Shown here: in pieces, positions 9,512-18,314 of the stretch
How positions within the stretch are numbered: the stretch's first letter is position 1
Layout: every line of letters begins with the position of its first letter
From: Planctomycetota bacterium
Lineage (GTDB): Bacteria; Planctomycetota; Phycisphaerae; Phycisphaerales; SM1A02
NCBI GenBank assembly: GCA_022574595.1
Contig: JACZRS010000011.1
Location: forward strand, 87,877 to 151,876
DNA length: 64,000 bases
Direction: 5' to 3'
Notes under the pieces: model-generated
The model's database searches: none
The model's input: the letters and a program-made list of their open reading frames with translations, nothing else
Told to the model about the DNA's origin: nothing
Translations under genes and position numbers: made by a program

Positions 9512-10087
9512 ATGCCAATTAAAGCTACTGAAATTAAACGTGGACGTGCCCTTATATTTGAGGGGCAGCTTCAAATCGTTCTGGATACCGAGCATGTTAA
9601 GCCCGGCAAAGGGCCGGCATACATTCAAGCGAAAATGAAGAACGTCGAAACCGGTACAATAAAAACCAACCGATTTAACTCGTCAGATCGCGTTGAAGAT
9701 GTAAGCATCGATAAACGTAAATTGCAGTTCTCATATGACAGTGGTGGTCGAGGCGATGGCCCATTTGTCTTTATGGATTTGGAAACTTACGAACAAATCG
9801 AAATTGGCAGCGATGTAATTCCGCCAGATCAAAGTCAATGGCTCAAAGAGAATCTTGAGTACGTTATGATGATGTTCAAGGAAAAAGCCCTAGGTCTTGA
9901 ACTGCCTGCATCTATCGAACTGGAAGTGACCGACACTACGCCGCAGGTAAAAGGATCGACCGCAACCAATCAACTTAAGGAAGCCACTGTTGAGACGGGT
10001 GCTAGAGTTCGCGTACCACCATTTATCGAAATCGGCCAAATGATCAAAGTAAAGCCCGAAACCGGTGAGTATCTAGGTAAAGCGTGA
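9512..10087 (+). CDS. efp: Translation elongation factor P
   Basis: A 191-residue protein with the three beta-barrel domains of EF-P and normal length. The KOW-like N-terminal domain has the loop HVKPGKGPAY; Lys33 at its tip corresponds to the lysine that is post-translationally modified in many bacteria. The C-terminal OB domain ends in GARVRVPPFIEIGQMIKV and TGEYLGKA. EF-P relieves ribosome stalling at polyproline. It lies downstream of the repeat element and upstream of rsmA. A dedicated modification enzyme is not encoded nearby. Confidence 0.95.
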   Translation: MPIKATEIKRGRALIFEGQLQIVLDTEHVKPGKGPAYIQAKMKNVETGTIKTNRFNSSDRVEDVSIDKRKLQFSYDSGGRGDGPFVFMDLETYEQIEIGSDVIPPDQSQWLKENLEYVMMMFKEKALGLELPASIELEVTDTTPQVKGSTATNQLKEATVETGARVRVPPFIEIGQMIKVKPETGEYLGKA

Positions 10088-10119
10088 TCACATAAACTAA
10101 AGCACATCGAACTATCGAT

Positions 10120-10926
10120 ATGCAAACCCTATCTGAAATCCGATCGATACTCGCTGAGCGTGGATTGCGCCCCAAACATCGCCTGGGGCAGAATTTTCTT
10201 CACGACAAAAATATCCTTAGCAAGCTGGTTGAAGCTGCGGACATATCTCATGGGGAGCTGGTTCTGGAAATAGGTCCGGGTACGGGAACGTTAACTGAAA
10301 CTCTGCTTGAAAAACAAGCTCAGCTAATTGCCTGTGAATTAGATGCTTCGCTTGCGGACATAATCCAGGACAGGCTCGGCGAAAAACTCAAGCTAATTAA
10401 AGGCGACTGTTTAGATTCACATCGTAAATTAAGTGCTGAGATTGTTGCCGCACTTGGCGATCGACCATTTAAACTAATAGCCAATTTGCCCTACCAAATC
10501 GCAAGCCCGCTTATGTGTACGCTTTTGATAAATCACCCTTACTGTACTGGGCAATTTATTACTATCCAAAAGGAAGTGGCGCAAAGATTGTTAGCCTCAC
10601 CAAGCACGAAAGAATATGGCCCTCTATCGATCATTGTTGGAGCGTTAGCGGATGTAAAACGAATATGCACGATTAAGCCAACATGCTTTTGGCCGCAACC
10701 TAAGGTTGAAAGTGCGATGGTCTCTATTATCCCTAAGCAGAATTTTCAGTTAGAACATCCAGAATCCTTTGCAAGATTTGTAACGGAGCTGTTTACTAAG
10801 CGTCGCAAACAACTTGGATCTATCCTTGGTAAAGATATAAATTGGCCAGATGGTGTAACGGCAGATCTTCGCCCCGAAGCTCTGACAGTTGATCAAATTA
10901 TTGAATTGGCATTAACTATTAATTGA
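10120..10926 (+). CDS. rsmA: 16S rRNA (adenine1518/1519-N6)-dimethyltransferase RsmA/KsgA
   Basis: A 268-residue SAM-dependent methyltransferase that dimethylates two adenines in the 3' terminal loop of 16S rRNA late in 30S assembly. Visible motifs are RLGQNFLHDKNIL at the N-terminus, SAM motif I LEIGPGTGTLTE, and the catalytic NLPYQIASPL. The C-terminal region with FTKRRKQLGSIL is also typical. It lies 32 bp after efp and 16 bp before the MTA phosphorylase gene, probably co-transcribed. Confidence 0.95.
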   Translation: MQTLSEIRSILAERGLRPKHRLGQNFLHDKNILSKLVEAADISHGELVLEIGPGTGTLTETLLEKQAQLIACELDASLADIIQDRLGEKLKLIKGDCLDSHRKLSAEIVAALGDRPFKLIANLPYQIASPLMCTLLINHPYCTGQFITIQKEVAQRLLASPSTKEYGPLSIIVGALADVKRICTIKPTCFWPQPKVESAMVSIIPKQNFQLEHPESFARFVTELFTKRRKQLGSILGKDINWPDGVTADLRPEALTVDQIIELALTIN

Positions 10927-10942
10927 CGAATTAGAGCACAAT

Positions 10943-11842
10943 ATGCATAACAAAATAACAATAGGGATCATCGGCGGAACAGGTTTGGGTGATGCCATCA
11001 TAGATTCAATCGGTGATGGCAACATAGAATCACATGATATTGATACACCATTTGGCAAACCAAGCTCGACTATTGTTACAACACAAGTTGGCGATGTGCC
11101 GATCGCTATTTTGCAGCGGCATGGGCCGGGCCATGTTATAAATCCTGCTGCAATTCCAGCTAGGGCAAATATCTTCGCACTAAAAACACTCGGCTGCACA
11201 CATATTCTTGCATCAGGCGCAACCGGTTCACTAAGAGAAGAAATCGCGCCCGGCGATCTTGTGCTTTGCGATCAGTTAATTGATAAAACCGATGGCAGGC
11301 CTCGAACGTTTTATGAAAACGCAGCAGTACACGTCGAATTCGCTGAGCCATTTTGTCCAATAATGAGGTCGTGGCTAATACAAGCTGCAAAGCAACTAAG
11401 TGATCTTACCATCCACGAAAGTGGCACATATATTTGCATGGAAGGCCCAAGTTTTTCAACCAAAGCGGAATCAATTATGCACCGGCAATGGGGGGGTGAT
11501 CTAATCGGCATGACCGCACTACCCGAAGCGCGCTTGGCACGTGAAGCTGAGATTGCATATGCACTAATCGCACTACCAACGGACTATGACTGTTGGCGGC
11601 AGCGCAAGGATAAAGCAGATCACGCTACGTTACTAGACGAGATTATCGCCAACCTAAACCGCGCAACTCAAGCATCAATTCAGCTAATAAGGCATGCGCT
11701 AAGTGATATTAGTTTGCTAAGAGATCAACCAAGCCCAGCACACAATGCACTTGAACTAGCTATTTGGTCGGACAAGTCGAATATTGATCCTGCTGAGATA
11801 AAAAACCTTGAGGTGCTTTGGGGAAGATATTTCCAGCATTGA
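10943..11842 (+). CDS. mtnP: S-methyl-5'-thioadenosine phosphorylase
   Basis: A 299-residue purine nucleoside phosphorylase-family enzyme that splits methylthioadenosine into adenine and methylthioribose phosphate for methionine salvage. Diagnostic stretches are GIIGGTGLGD, QRHGPGHVINP, CMEGPSFSTKAES and the signature MTALPEARLAREAEI followed by TDYDCW, as in MTAP rather than guanosine/inosine enzymes. It is the last gene of the efp-rsmA run and converges with the lptD-like gene 16 bp away. Confidence 0.9.
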   Translation: MHNKITIGIIGGTGLGDAIIDSIGDGNIESHDIDTPFGKPSSTIVTTQVGDVPIAILQRHGPGHVINPAAIPARANIFALKTLGCTHILASGATGSLREEIAPGDLVLCDQLIDKTDGRPRTFYENAAVHVEFAEPFCPIMRSWLIQAAKQLSDLTIHESGTYICMEGPSFSTKAESIMHRQWGGDLIGMTALPEARLAREAEIAYALIALPTDYDCWRQRKDKADHATLLDEIIANLNRATQASIQLIRHALSDISLLRDQPSPAHNALELAIWSDKSNIDPAEIKNLEVLWGRYFQH

Positions 11843-11858
11843 TCAGCGATATTTAATT

Positions 11859-14771
11859 TTAGAATTTAACAACATCCATGGAAGCGCCAAACGAAGTGTC
11901 ATCGCGGATGGCATCGTGGCGGATTTGGATGGTGAAATTAAAATCGGGGAAGCTGCGGGTTACAGAAAAGCTGATAGCACGAAATTCTTCTTCATTAAAA
12001 TCCCATTGCGGACGTAGCCTCACCCGGTATTTCTTTGATATTTTATAGTCCCAGCCGATTCCCAATAACTCATTGTCACTAGCATCGATATAGCGGAACT
12101 CGACAAATGTCAGCAACATAGGGCTATGCTGCAATTCTACGCCGACTGATCCACGAGCTACTGAGCTTTCGTCCAGGTCAAATGTTGCCTGGCCAACAAA
12201 GGCAAGATGATCGCTTGGCTGCCATATTGCAGATGTGAAAACATGATCCCCGAATTGAGAATATTCAGGGCGATAGTTAAAGAACTGTGGCGTAGGTGAT
12301 TCACGATCAGCATCACTTGAGTTAATGACTACAGATGTATCCAATCTTAATACATCAACCGAACGCCATCTACCTGGTCCGCCTCTTTGGGTTTGCCAAG
12401 TGTTGGCAAGGGCAAACTCGATCACTGAACCTGTTGCTAATGATTCAACAGCCGGATCGTATATTGGCAGATCAGATTGATCTACATCGGTATGGCCATA
12501 CCAGATGGCTACGCTTGGCTCAATAATGTGGCGCAAACGGTTCAGATCAAACAAACGACTTTCAACCGAATTATCTACGCGCTGAAACAGAGTGTTTACT
12601 CGCAGGCCCGTTGCTCCGAAGACGCGTGTTGAATTCGCATCTGAGGAGAAATCCTGAAAGTCATCATCGTAAGCAGTTAGCCGAGCAACAACATACGGCG
12701 TTACCTTGAAGATCCCCATCGTTGAAGGCAGAGAGAATTCATGCCTTGAATCAAAACGATTGACAAACGCAGTGCCAAGTCCGCCGCTTCTCAGAGCATC
12801 AGATAGCCGAGTATCATCATCTATGTCAAATGCTCGCCCGGGCACTCCTAATTGCGCAGGTGTATTAGTTACAAAGCTATATCGCATTCGGCTAACTCGT
12901 GTTTCGGTAGAGTAAGTAATAAGATCGTCAAACCACGAATTGCCATAGCTCCTATATGCTACTTCGGGCAGTTTTTCTACTTGCAATTGTCTTGAAGCCA
13001 GCAAATAAGAGTTAGAGACGGAATCATTTAGATCAAATTTACCTAACACGGTAAATGCAGCATTATCTTTAATATGTTTCAGGTAAATACTGGTTTCGTA
13101 CTCGCGTCTTAGGATGAAATCGTCTTCACGCCATGCTGTAACAAAGGTTTCATCACTTATCCATGCGGCCTGGGCTTGCAATGACCAATTCCCATCGATT
13201 TGCATTATGTGTTCCCACAATGCCAGCCCCCGAAACTGCTGATCTTTTTCTACTTCAATTCCTGAAGATGTACGATCATCGCCTCCATCATCAAATAATC
13301 CATAGATATCAGCGTTTCCATGCCCGTGTTCGAGCTTGTAATAGAACTTTAGGCCTACTGCCGGACCGCGCTTGGAATATCCATCTAGCAGCAAAGTTGC
13401 GTCTACACCGGTTGGTCGCTCTATACCGAGTAACACAAAAGGATCCCATTTTGTTTTTGCAATAAATCCTTGATTGTCTCGCGTGCCGATTTCGGCACTT
13501 TTAAGTGGAACATCTTGTACTCGCCCACTGAACTTTGGCCAATAAAGGATCGGTGTATCACCCATTCTAAGCGTGTTATCCCTACTTTCCAAATATATGT
13601 CTACTTCATCAGGATCGGTAGGGGATTGGCGTCGCGTAACTGTAACTTGCCTTGCGCCAACTGAAAGATGCGGTGTAAAGAACTCGCTTGTTGATGCGCG
13701 CATGTTCTGGCCGGTCCACTGATTGGCTGCAATTTGTCTTAACTCATCAGCGCGAAGATAAATCGGCAAACGACCACCAGAGGAATATGTACGCATGACA
13801 GCTTCAAGCATTACCGCTTGGTTGGTTTGAAAGTCGTAGTACATCTGCGGCGCGCGAATTTGATATTCACCACTATTAGCAATGACATTGACATCACCCT
13901 CTAAATACATCCCGCGAATTGATTGCGCTTCTAGCTGCCCCGACATCATTTGCTCAATTGAACCGGGATCTGTAAAAACAACGGCGCGCTGAGCTGAAAG
14001 TGATAGCTGCGATATGTCATCGGATTTTGTGTTGGTGGTGTACTCGATTACTACTGAGCCTGTTAATGTAATTATGTTTTCTTCAACGCCAGTAGTGACC
14101 TCAAGCTCATCCCACGAAAACCAAACGGTGGCATCCGGAGCAATCAGAGGAAGTTTACGATCCCCAACAGGAGGCAAGGTTATCTCGCTTGGCAAATTCC
14201 TTGCCGGCTCAGCAATTTGACCTGATTGGACATGAGGGCGTTGCTTGAGAAGCGGCCTGGGCTCAACAAGTATTTGCCTTAGGTATTTTTCAAGACGCAG
14301 CTCACCACGGCGAACTATGCCACTGCGGGCTGGCTGCTCTTGCTTTAGCAGGCTGACTTTTAAGGTAATTTCCCCGCGCGTGCTACCGGTTACTAGTACG
14401 CGATCACCTTCAACGCCTAGTGAGGCGCGCTTGGCGGAATCATCAACGCTATCAAAGTAAACCGCAATTTGGTTGATAAGGCCATCAGCGCTAGGTAAAC
14501 GATTTATCCAAACTATTGCGCTATCTGATTGAAACGAATATGCGCCTATTCTGATATTGACATCGCCATCAAGAAGTAGTCGTTTGGTTTCGTCGATTGT
14601 CCATGCGCTGGCGCGTAAGGATTCAAGATGAATGTCACCTTTGATGGGCTCGATGGGCAAGACAAATCCACTTAGACGATCACCCGTAATGGGAAGCTGT
14701 GTTTGTGCGCTAGTGTTCTGATTTGTAAAAGCTACAGCTATCAATAGAACAGCAAAGCGCACTATCAGCAT
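11859..14771 (-). CDS. LptD-like LPS-assembly outer membrane protein
   Basis: About 970 residues from the chosen ATG at 14771, which gives a signal peptide (MLIVRFAVLLIAVAF...TSAQ). A longer frame starts at 14867 but adds non-signal sequence. An N-terminal OstA/LptA-like part (about 30-400) with repeated short strands such as LEGDVNVIANSGEYQIRA is followed by a large beta-strand-rich C-terminal barrel ending in aromatic F (SMDVVKF). This matches LptD, which inserts LPS in the outer leaflet. KdsA elsewhere in the window supports LPS. An LptE partner is not seen. Confidence 0.75.
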   Translation of the reverse strand: MLIVRFAVLLIAVAFTNQNTSAQTQLPITGDRLSGFVLPIEPIKGDIHLESLRASAWTIDETKRLLLDGDVNIRIGAYSFQSDSAIVWINRLPSADGLINQIAVYFDSVDDSAKRASLGVEGDRVLVTGSTRGEITLKVSLLKQEQPARSGIVRRGELRLEKYLRQILVEPRPLLKQRPHVQSGQIAEPARNLPSEITLPPVGDRKLPLIAPDATVWFSWDELEVTTGVEENIITLTGSVVIEYTTNTKSDDISQLSLSAQRAVVFTDPGSIEQMMSGQLEAQSIRGMYLEGDVNVIANSGEYQIRAPQMYYDFQTNQAVMLEAVMRTYSSGGRLPIYLRADELRQIAANQWTGQNMRASTSEFFTPHLSVGARQVTVTRRQSPTDPDEVDIYLESRDNTLRMGDTPILYWPKFSGRVQDVPLKSAEIGTRDNQGFIAKTKWDPFVLLGIERPTGVDATLLLDGYSKRGPAVGLKFYYKLEHGHGNADIYGLFDDGGDDRTSSGIEVEKDQQFRGLALWEHIMQIDGNWSLQAQAAWISDETFVTAWREDDFILRREYETSIYLKHIKDNAAFTVLGKFDLNDSVSNSYLLASRQLQVEKLPEVAYRSYGNSWFDDLITYSTETRVSRMRYSFVTNTPAQLGVPGRAFDIDDDTRLSDALRSGGLGTAFVNRFDSRHEFSLPSTMGIFKVTPYVVARLTAYDDDFQDFSSDANSTRVFGATGLRVNTLFQRVDNSVESRLFDLNRLRHIIEPSVAIWYGHTDVDQSDLPIYDPAVESLATGSVIEFALANTWQTQRGGPGRWRSVDVLRLDTSVVINSSDADRESPTPQFFNYRPEYSQFGDHVFTSAIWQPSDHLAFVGQATFDLDESSVARGSVGVELQHSPMLLTFVEFRYIDASDNELLGIGWDYKISKKYRVRLRPQWDFNEEEFRAISFSVTRSFPDFNFTIQIRHDAIRDDTSFGASMDVVKF

Positions 14772-14949
14772 GGCCCGGTGCGCCTGACAACTGAAGCGAA
14801 TTACCCTAAGGCCATTCACGATGCTGCAAATCATAAGGTTAGTTCGCAAAACCAGCAACGCCAACAACTATTGTCATGCCAGGATCGTGGTTTATTGTAA
14901 GCTGAGGGCTATTTCACTATTGATTAACCAAATTAGATGTACGGATCGC

Positions 14950-15873
14950 TTAGGCTTCGAACATTGCTTGCATAAATGATGTGGGATCAAAAGCCTCGAC
15001 ATCATCAAGCGTTTCACCCACGCCGATGAGCTTAACTGGTATGCCCAGCACATCTTGAATAGCTACAACAATTCCACCCTTGGCTGTGCCATCTAATTTA
15101 GCCAGGAAAATCCCCGTTACATTAATGGCCTTGGCAAATACCTTTGCCTGTGTGATTGCGTTTTGACCTGCAGTTGCATCCAGTACAAGAAGCACTTCAT
15201 GCGGCGCACCCGGAATTTTCTTAGCAACAACATCGCGAATCTTCGTTAGCTGCCTCATTAAATTATCTTGTGTGTGTAATCGACCTGCTGTGTCAATAAC
15301 TAACGCATCTACATGGCGCGCAATCGCAGCATCACAAGCATCGAACACCACCGCAGCAGGATCAGAACCGGCCTCGCCTTTAACTATCTGTACATCAAGT
15401 CGATTAGACCATATCTCCAATTGTTCGGTAGCAGCAGCGCGATAAGTATCAGCCGCGGCTAATAAGACTGTGCGCCCTTGTTCTTTAAGTGATTTAGTTA
15501 TTTTCGCAACACTTGTAGTCTTACCAGAACCATTAATACCCGCAACAAGAATCACCGTGGGTTTGGTTTGAGCCACCGCTAGCGAACGATCGGTTTCTTC
15601 CCATCTGCCAATAAGTTGTTGCTTAAGAAACTCCAGCGTATCTTCACCCCTGACAATTTCCTTGTCTTTATACGCTTGCCGCAGATTCTTGATAATAGAA
15701 GTAGTAGCTGCTACCCCCACATCCGCAGCAATTAACCGTTGCTCAATCTCACTTATCAACTCATCATCAAGTGCGCGCCCCATTAGCAGGCTGCGAAACC
15801 CACTTCCTACAGCTTCGCGTGTTCTGGCTAAGCCTTTGCGAATGGCGCTGACTGTAGTGCTAAATAATCCCAC
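14950..15873 (-). CDS. ftsY: Signal recognition particle receptor FtsY
   Basis: A 307-residue SRP GTPase consisting of the N and G domains only; the acidic A domain of some homologues is missing. GTPase motifs are clear: GINGSGKTTSVAKI (P loop), DTYRAAATEQLEIW, VIDTAGRLHTQDN and AKLDGTAKGG. It docks the ribosome-SRP complex at the membrane for cotranslational insertion. The start is a GTG 8 nt after the nusB stop, so ribH, nusB and ftsY look like one operon. Confidence 0.95.
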   Translation of the reverse strand: MGLFSTTVSAIRKGLARTREAVGSGFRSLLMGRALDDELISEIEQRLIAADVGVAATTSIIKNLRQAYKDKEIVRGEDTLEFLKQQLIGRWEETDRSLAVAQTKPTVILVAGINGSGKTTSVAKITKSLKEQGRTVLLAAADTYRAAATEQLEIWSNRLDVQIVKGEAGSDPAAVVFDACDAAIARHVDALVIDTAGRLHTQDNLMRQLTKIRDVVAKKIPGAPHEVLLVLDATAGQNAITQAKVFAKAINVTGIFLAKLDGTAKGGIVVAIQDVLGIPVKLIGVGETLDDVEAFDPTSFMQAMFEA

Positions 15874-15880
15874 AGGCTAT

Positions 15881-16342
15881 CTATCCGCCGCTTTCACAGG
15901 CTGCATCTTGCTGGGCGGCTTCATTATCATCCGCAATCTCATTATCCGCACGCTTTAATTTATAGATCTTATCCAGTACACCATTAATAAATAGTGGCGA
16001 CTTTTCTGTGCTATATTCCTTGGCTAACTCAACTGCTTCATTTATCGCCACCTTAGGCGGAGTTTGCGTCGAGACAATTTCATAATAGGCAATGCGAAGA
16101 ATACTGCGATCAATAATCGGCTGGCGATAGGTTGGCCAATCCGGCGCTAATTCAACGACAATAGAATCAGCCTCTTGGCGCAGCTCCCAGGCTTTTTTAG
16201 CTAATTCGAAACCGCTGTCGTGAGTTTGTTCATCGCCGGGTGATTGACTTAGTGATTCACGAATTGATTCAATATCCTGACCTTTGCAGGCATCAATTTG
16301 ATAAATAGCTTGTAAAGCACATCGGCGGACGTTACGTGACAT
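15881..16342 (-). CDS. nusB: Transcription antitermination factor NusB
   Basis: About 153 residues from ATG 16342, giving the family N-terminus SRNVRRCALQAIYQID; the longer frame upstream overlaps ribH and is not expected. The C-terminal NusB core IDRSILRIAYYEI and PPKVAINEAVELAKEYS is clear. NusB binds boxA RNA with NusE in rRNA antitermination. AGGAGG lies about 14 nt upstream, longer than usual. It lies between ribH and ftsY; ribH-nusB adjacency is common in bacteria. Confidence 0.9.
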   Translation of the reverse strand: MSRNVRRCALQAIYQIDACKGQDIESIRESLSQSPGDEQTHDSGFELAKKAWELRQEADSIVVELAPDWPTYRQPIIDRSILRIAYYEIVSTQTPPKVAINEAVELAKEYSTEKSPLFINGVLDKIYKLKRADNEIADDNEAAQQDAACESGG

Positions 16343-16349
16343 TGTCAAT

Positions 16350-16838
16350 TCATCCGCCTCCTGTAAGTTGTGTGCTTGAAGATTCGATAGCCCTAACAGT
16401 TTTAATAGCAGCGGCCATGGCCTCTGCGCCTTTGTTACCTTTGTCACCGCCTGCACGTGCTTTGGCTTGCTCTAATGAATCGCAGGTAAGAACACCAAAT
16501 GCAATCGGCACACCGGTTTGAACAGTGATCATCGTCAATCCCTGTGCAACCGCATTAGCGATGTATTGATCGTGTTTTGTCTGGCCAGAAATTATACATC
16601 CTAAAGCAACCACGGCATCGATATCATCGCGCTTGGCCATCGCATTTGCAGCAGCGGTCAACTCAAACGCGCCTGGAACCATAACCACACAAAGATCATC
16701 CTCTAATCCACCGGCTACTGCAAACTGCTCAATCGCAGCGTCGCGCATGGCCAGTGTTATCTGCTCATGATATAGGCTGACCGCTATAGCAATTCGCAGG
16801 CCATCAGCATTTGCCGAATTTTTCGCATTTTCATACAT
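16350..16838 (-). CDS. ribH: 6,7-dimethyl-8-ribityllumazine synthase
   Basis: About 162 residues from ATG 16838, the normal length; a longer frame to 16952 adds 38 residues not typical of the family. The enzyme makes the riboflavin precursor lumazine. Motifs include PGAFELTAAANAMAKRDD, VVALGCIISGQTKHDQYIA and the C-terminal TVQTGVPIAFGVLTCDSLEQA, including the catalytic His in TKHDQY. It heads the ribH-nusB-ftsY operon and diverges from the UbiA-like gene. Confidence 0.93.
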   Translation of the reverse strand: MYENAKNSANADGLRIAIAVSLYHEQITLAMRDAAIEQFAVAGGLEDDLCVVMVPGAFELTAAANAMAKRDDIDAVVALGCIISGQTKHDQYIANAVAQGLTMITVQTGVPIAFGVLTCDSLEQAKARAGGDKGNKGAEAMAAAIKTVRAIESSSTQLTGGG

Positions 16839-16969
16839 ATAGTAGGTTTGGCGTGGATTGATAATATCAGACCGCGCATCGTATGGGCAGGCATTGCCAA
16901 GATCAATGCTCAAAAGATGAACTGCCCAATAGCACCCCATCTTGCACTCCAAGCGAGTACGATACCTGA

Positions 16970-17932
16970 GTGGCCAGGCTGATTGTCAAAATAATCACTG
17001 CAATACAACTAACGCGATTGACCATGGCGTTTGGTGCGGTTGCTGATGTTTGGTTTGTGATCCTGCTCACTCGCGCAACGCAGCATGACACTGATATACG
17101 AGTCGCAACTATGGACCTATGGGCTGCACTAGCGGCTGGAGCAGTAATCGCGGTCGGTCTCTTTGCATACGGTGCATCACTCAACGATGTCTTGGATGTA
17201 AGACATGATGCTGCGTTTAGTCCGGATAGACCTATTCCAGCTGGGAGAATAAAGCTGGGCCAGGCAGTTGTTGTAACAATTGGAGCGTTAATTGTCGCAG
17301 TTTTAGCCAGCACAGCTTTAGATACTTGGGCGCTATGGGTGACATTGCTTACCGCTGCAGGAATACTTTTCTATAACGCAACCGGAAAATTTGTACCAGC
17401 AGTTGGATTCATCACCATCGGCTTAGTTCACGCAGCGCACATGTTGATCCCCAACGCACATTTGGAATTCATGTGGCCGGTCTGGCTTGTTATGACTCAT
17501 ACAATAGTAATAGCCGCCATTGTACATGTACTTGAAGACAAGAGGCCGCGCTTAACTGTACGCGCTCTTATCGCAGCGATCCTGGGATGGTTAGTATGGT
17601 CATCAGTCATAATCGCCTGGGGAATTAAACAGGGTGGTATTTGGCCGGAGGGTGTGCCGGCATGGACGGTGATTTGGCCAATCCTTACTGTTTTAAGTTT
17701 TATATCAGTCGCGTGGTGGAAGGTCAGTTCTCAAACAGGAGCAGCGGCGGCTGAGAAACTAAAACGATACGGCGCGATGTGGCAAGCTCTGTATGGGGCA
17801 GGATGGCTGGCTGCATTGGGACTTAATTTAGAAGCTGCATGGATCGGTGGCTTTGCTATTGCGGGGTTTGCTGCAATGACCCTTATTAAAGAAGTGACGG
17901 GATTGACAGGCAAGCCCATTGCTTATCGATGA
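16970..17932 (+). CDS. UbiA-superfamily prenyltransferase-like membrane protein
   Basis: A 320-residue protein with about eight or nine hydrophobic segments, starting at GTG 16970. The first Asp-rich motif is intact as NDVLDVRHD, followed by RPIPAGRI as in UbiA enzymes that attach prenyl chains to aromatic acceptors. The second Asp motif is not canonical: the matching loop reads HVLEDKRPRLT. It may be a prenyltransferase with unusual substrate handling, or a diverged member. Neighbours (ribH upstream, NtrC-type regulator downstream) do not tell the product. Confidence 0.75.
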   Translation: MARLIVKIITAIQLTRLTMAFGAVADVWFVILLTRATQHDTDIRVATMDLWAALAAGAVIAVGLFAYGASLNDVLDVRHDAAFSPDRPIPAGRIKLGQAVVVTIGALIVAVLASTALDTWALWVTLLTAAGILFYNATGKFVPAVGFITIGLVHAAHMLIPNAHLEFMWPVWLVMTHTIVIAAIVHVLEDKRPRLTVRALIAAILGWLVWSSVIIAWGIKQGGIWPEGVPAWTVIWPILTVLSFISVAWWKVSSQTGAAAAEKLKRYGAMWQALYGAGWLAALGLNLEAAWIGGFAIAGFAAMTLIKEVTGLTGKPIAYR

Positions 17933-17951
17933 GCCGCCTCGATACGCGCAT

Positions 17952-18005
17952 AAAAAAACGGCTTGCCGGAACGGCCTCTCCTCCAAGGCCCTCGACGGCA
18001 AGCCG
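17952..18005 (-). terminator. Strong minus-strand intrinsic terminator
   Basis: Stem CGGCTTGCCG (17959-17968) with CGGCAAGCCG (17996-18005) and an inner GGCCT/AGGCC stem. A7 at 17952-17958 becomes U7 on the minus strand. No T-run is present on the plus side. No minus-strand gene lies upstream of it. Confidence 0.7.
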
Positions 18006-18314
18006 AGTAATCAGATAATGTAATCGAGATTTAACTTTTTGCCAAGCGCAAAGCTCAAACTTTTATGGTTTTGCTTGAAATTTTGTGTGAAAATAGGGGG
18101 CTTATGAGGCCGAACATTTCTATAACCGTAGCAGTTGCCGACTGGTCCGAGAACTGCGTTGTGAAAAAGCATCATATGCCTTTAGCTATGTCCCTGGGGC
18201 GTCGATCAACTCTTAAGGGCTATATAACAGCTCCCTTATATATAGTTAACGAAGCTGCCCAGAGGCAGTAGCTGGCATTTCTCTAAGGCAGCGAGTATCA
18301 GGAGCTTGCTATTG
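18006..18314. other. Intergenic region, possible minus-strand small RNA
   Basis: About 300 bp without a convincing ORF, between a minus-strand terminator and the start of the NtrC-type regulator. A 68-codon plus-strand frame (18065-18271) has no recognisable features. It should hold the promoter of the regulator gene. The orphan terminator suggests a minus-strand transcript starting here. No known RNA family was recognised. Confidence 0.35.

Noticed and set aside
16342..16456. Longer N-terminus of NusB
   Set aside because: It would overlap ribH and precede the family start MSRNVRRCALQ; the short start is consistent with family length.
18065..18271. 68-codon plus-strand ORF before the NtrC-type gene
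   Set aside because: No ribosome binding site, no recognisable composition, and it lies in the likely promoter region.
18240..18300. Sigma-54 type promoter (GG...GC) before the NtrC-type regulator
   Set aside because: TGGCAT is present near 18272, but the GC element is at the wrong distance.
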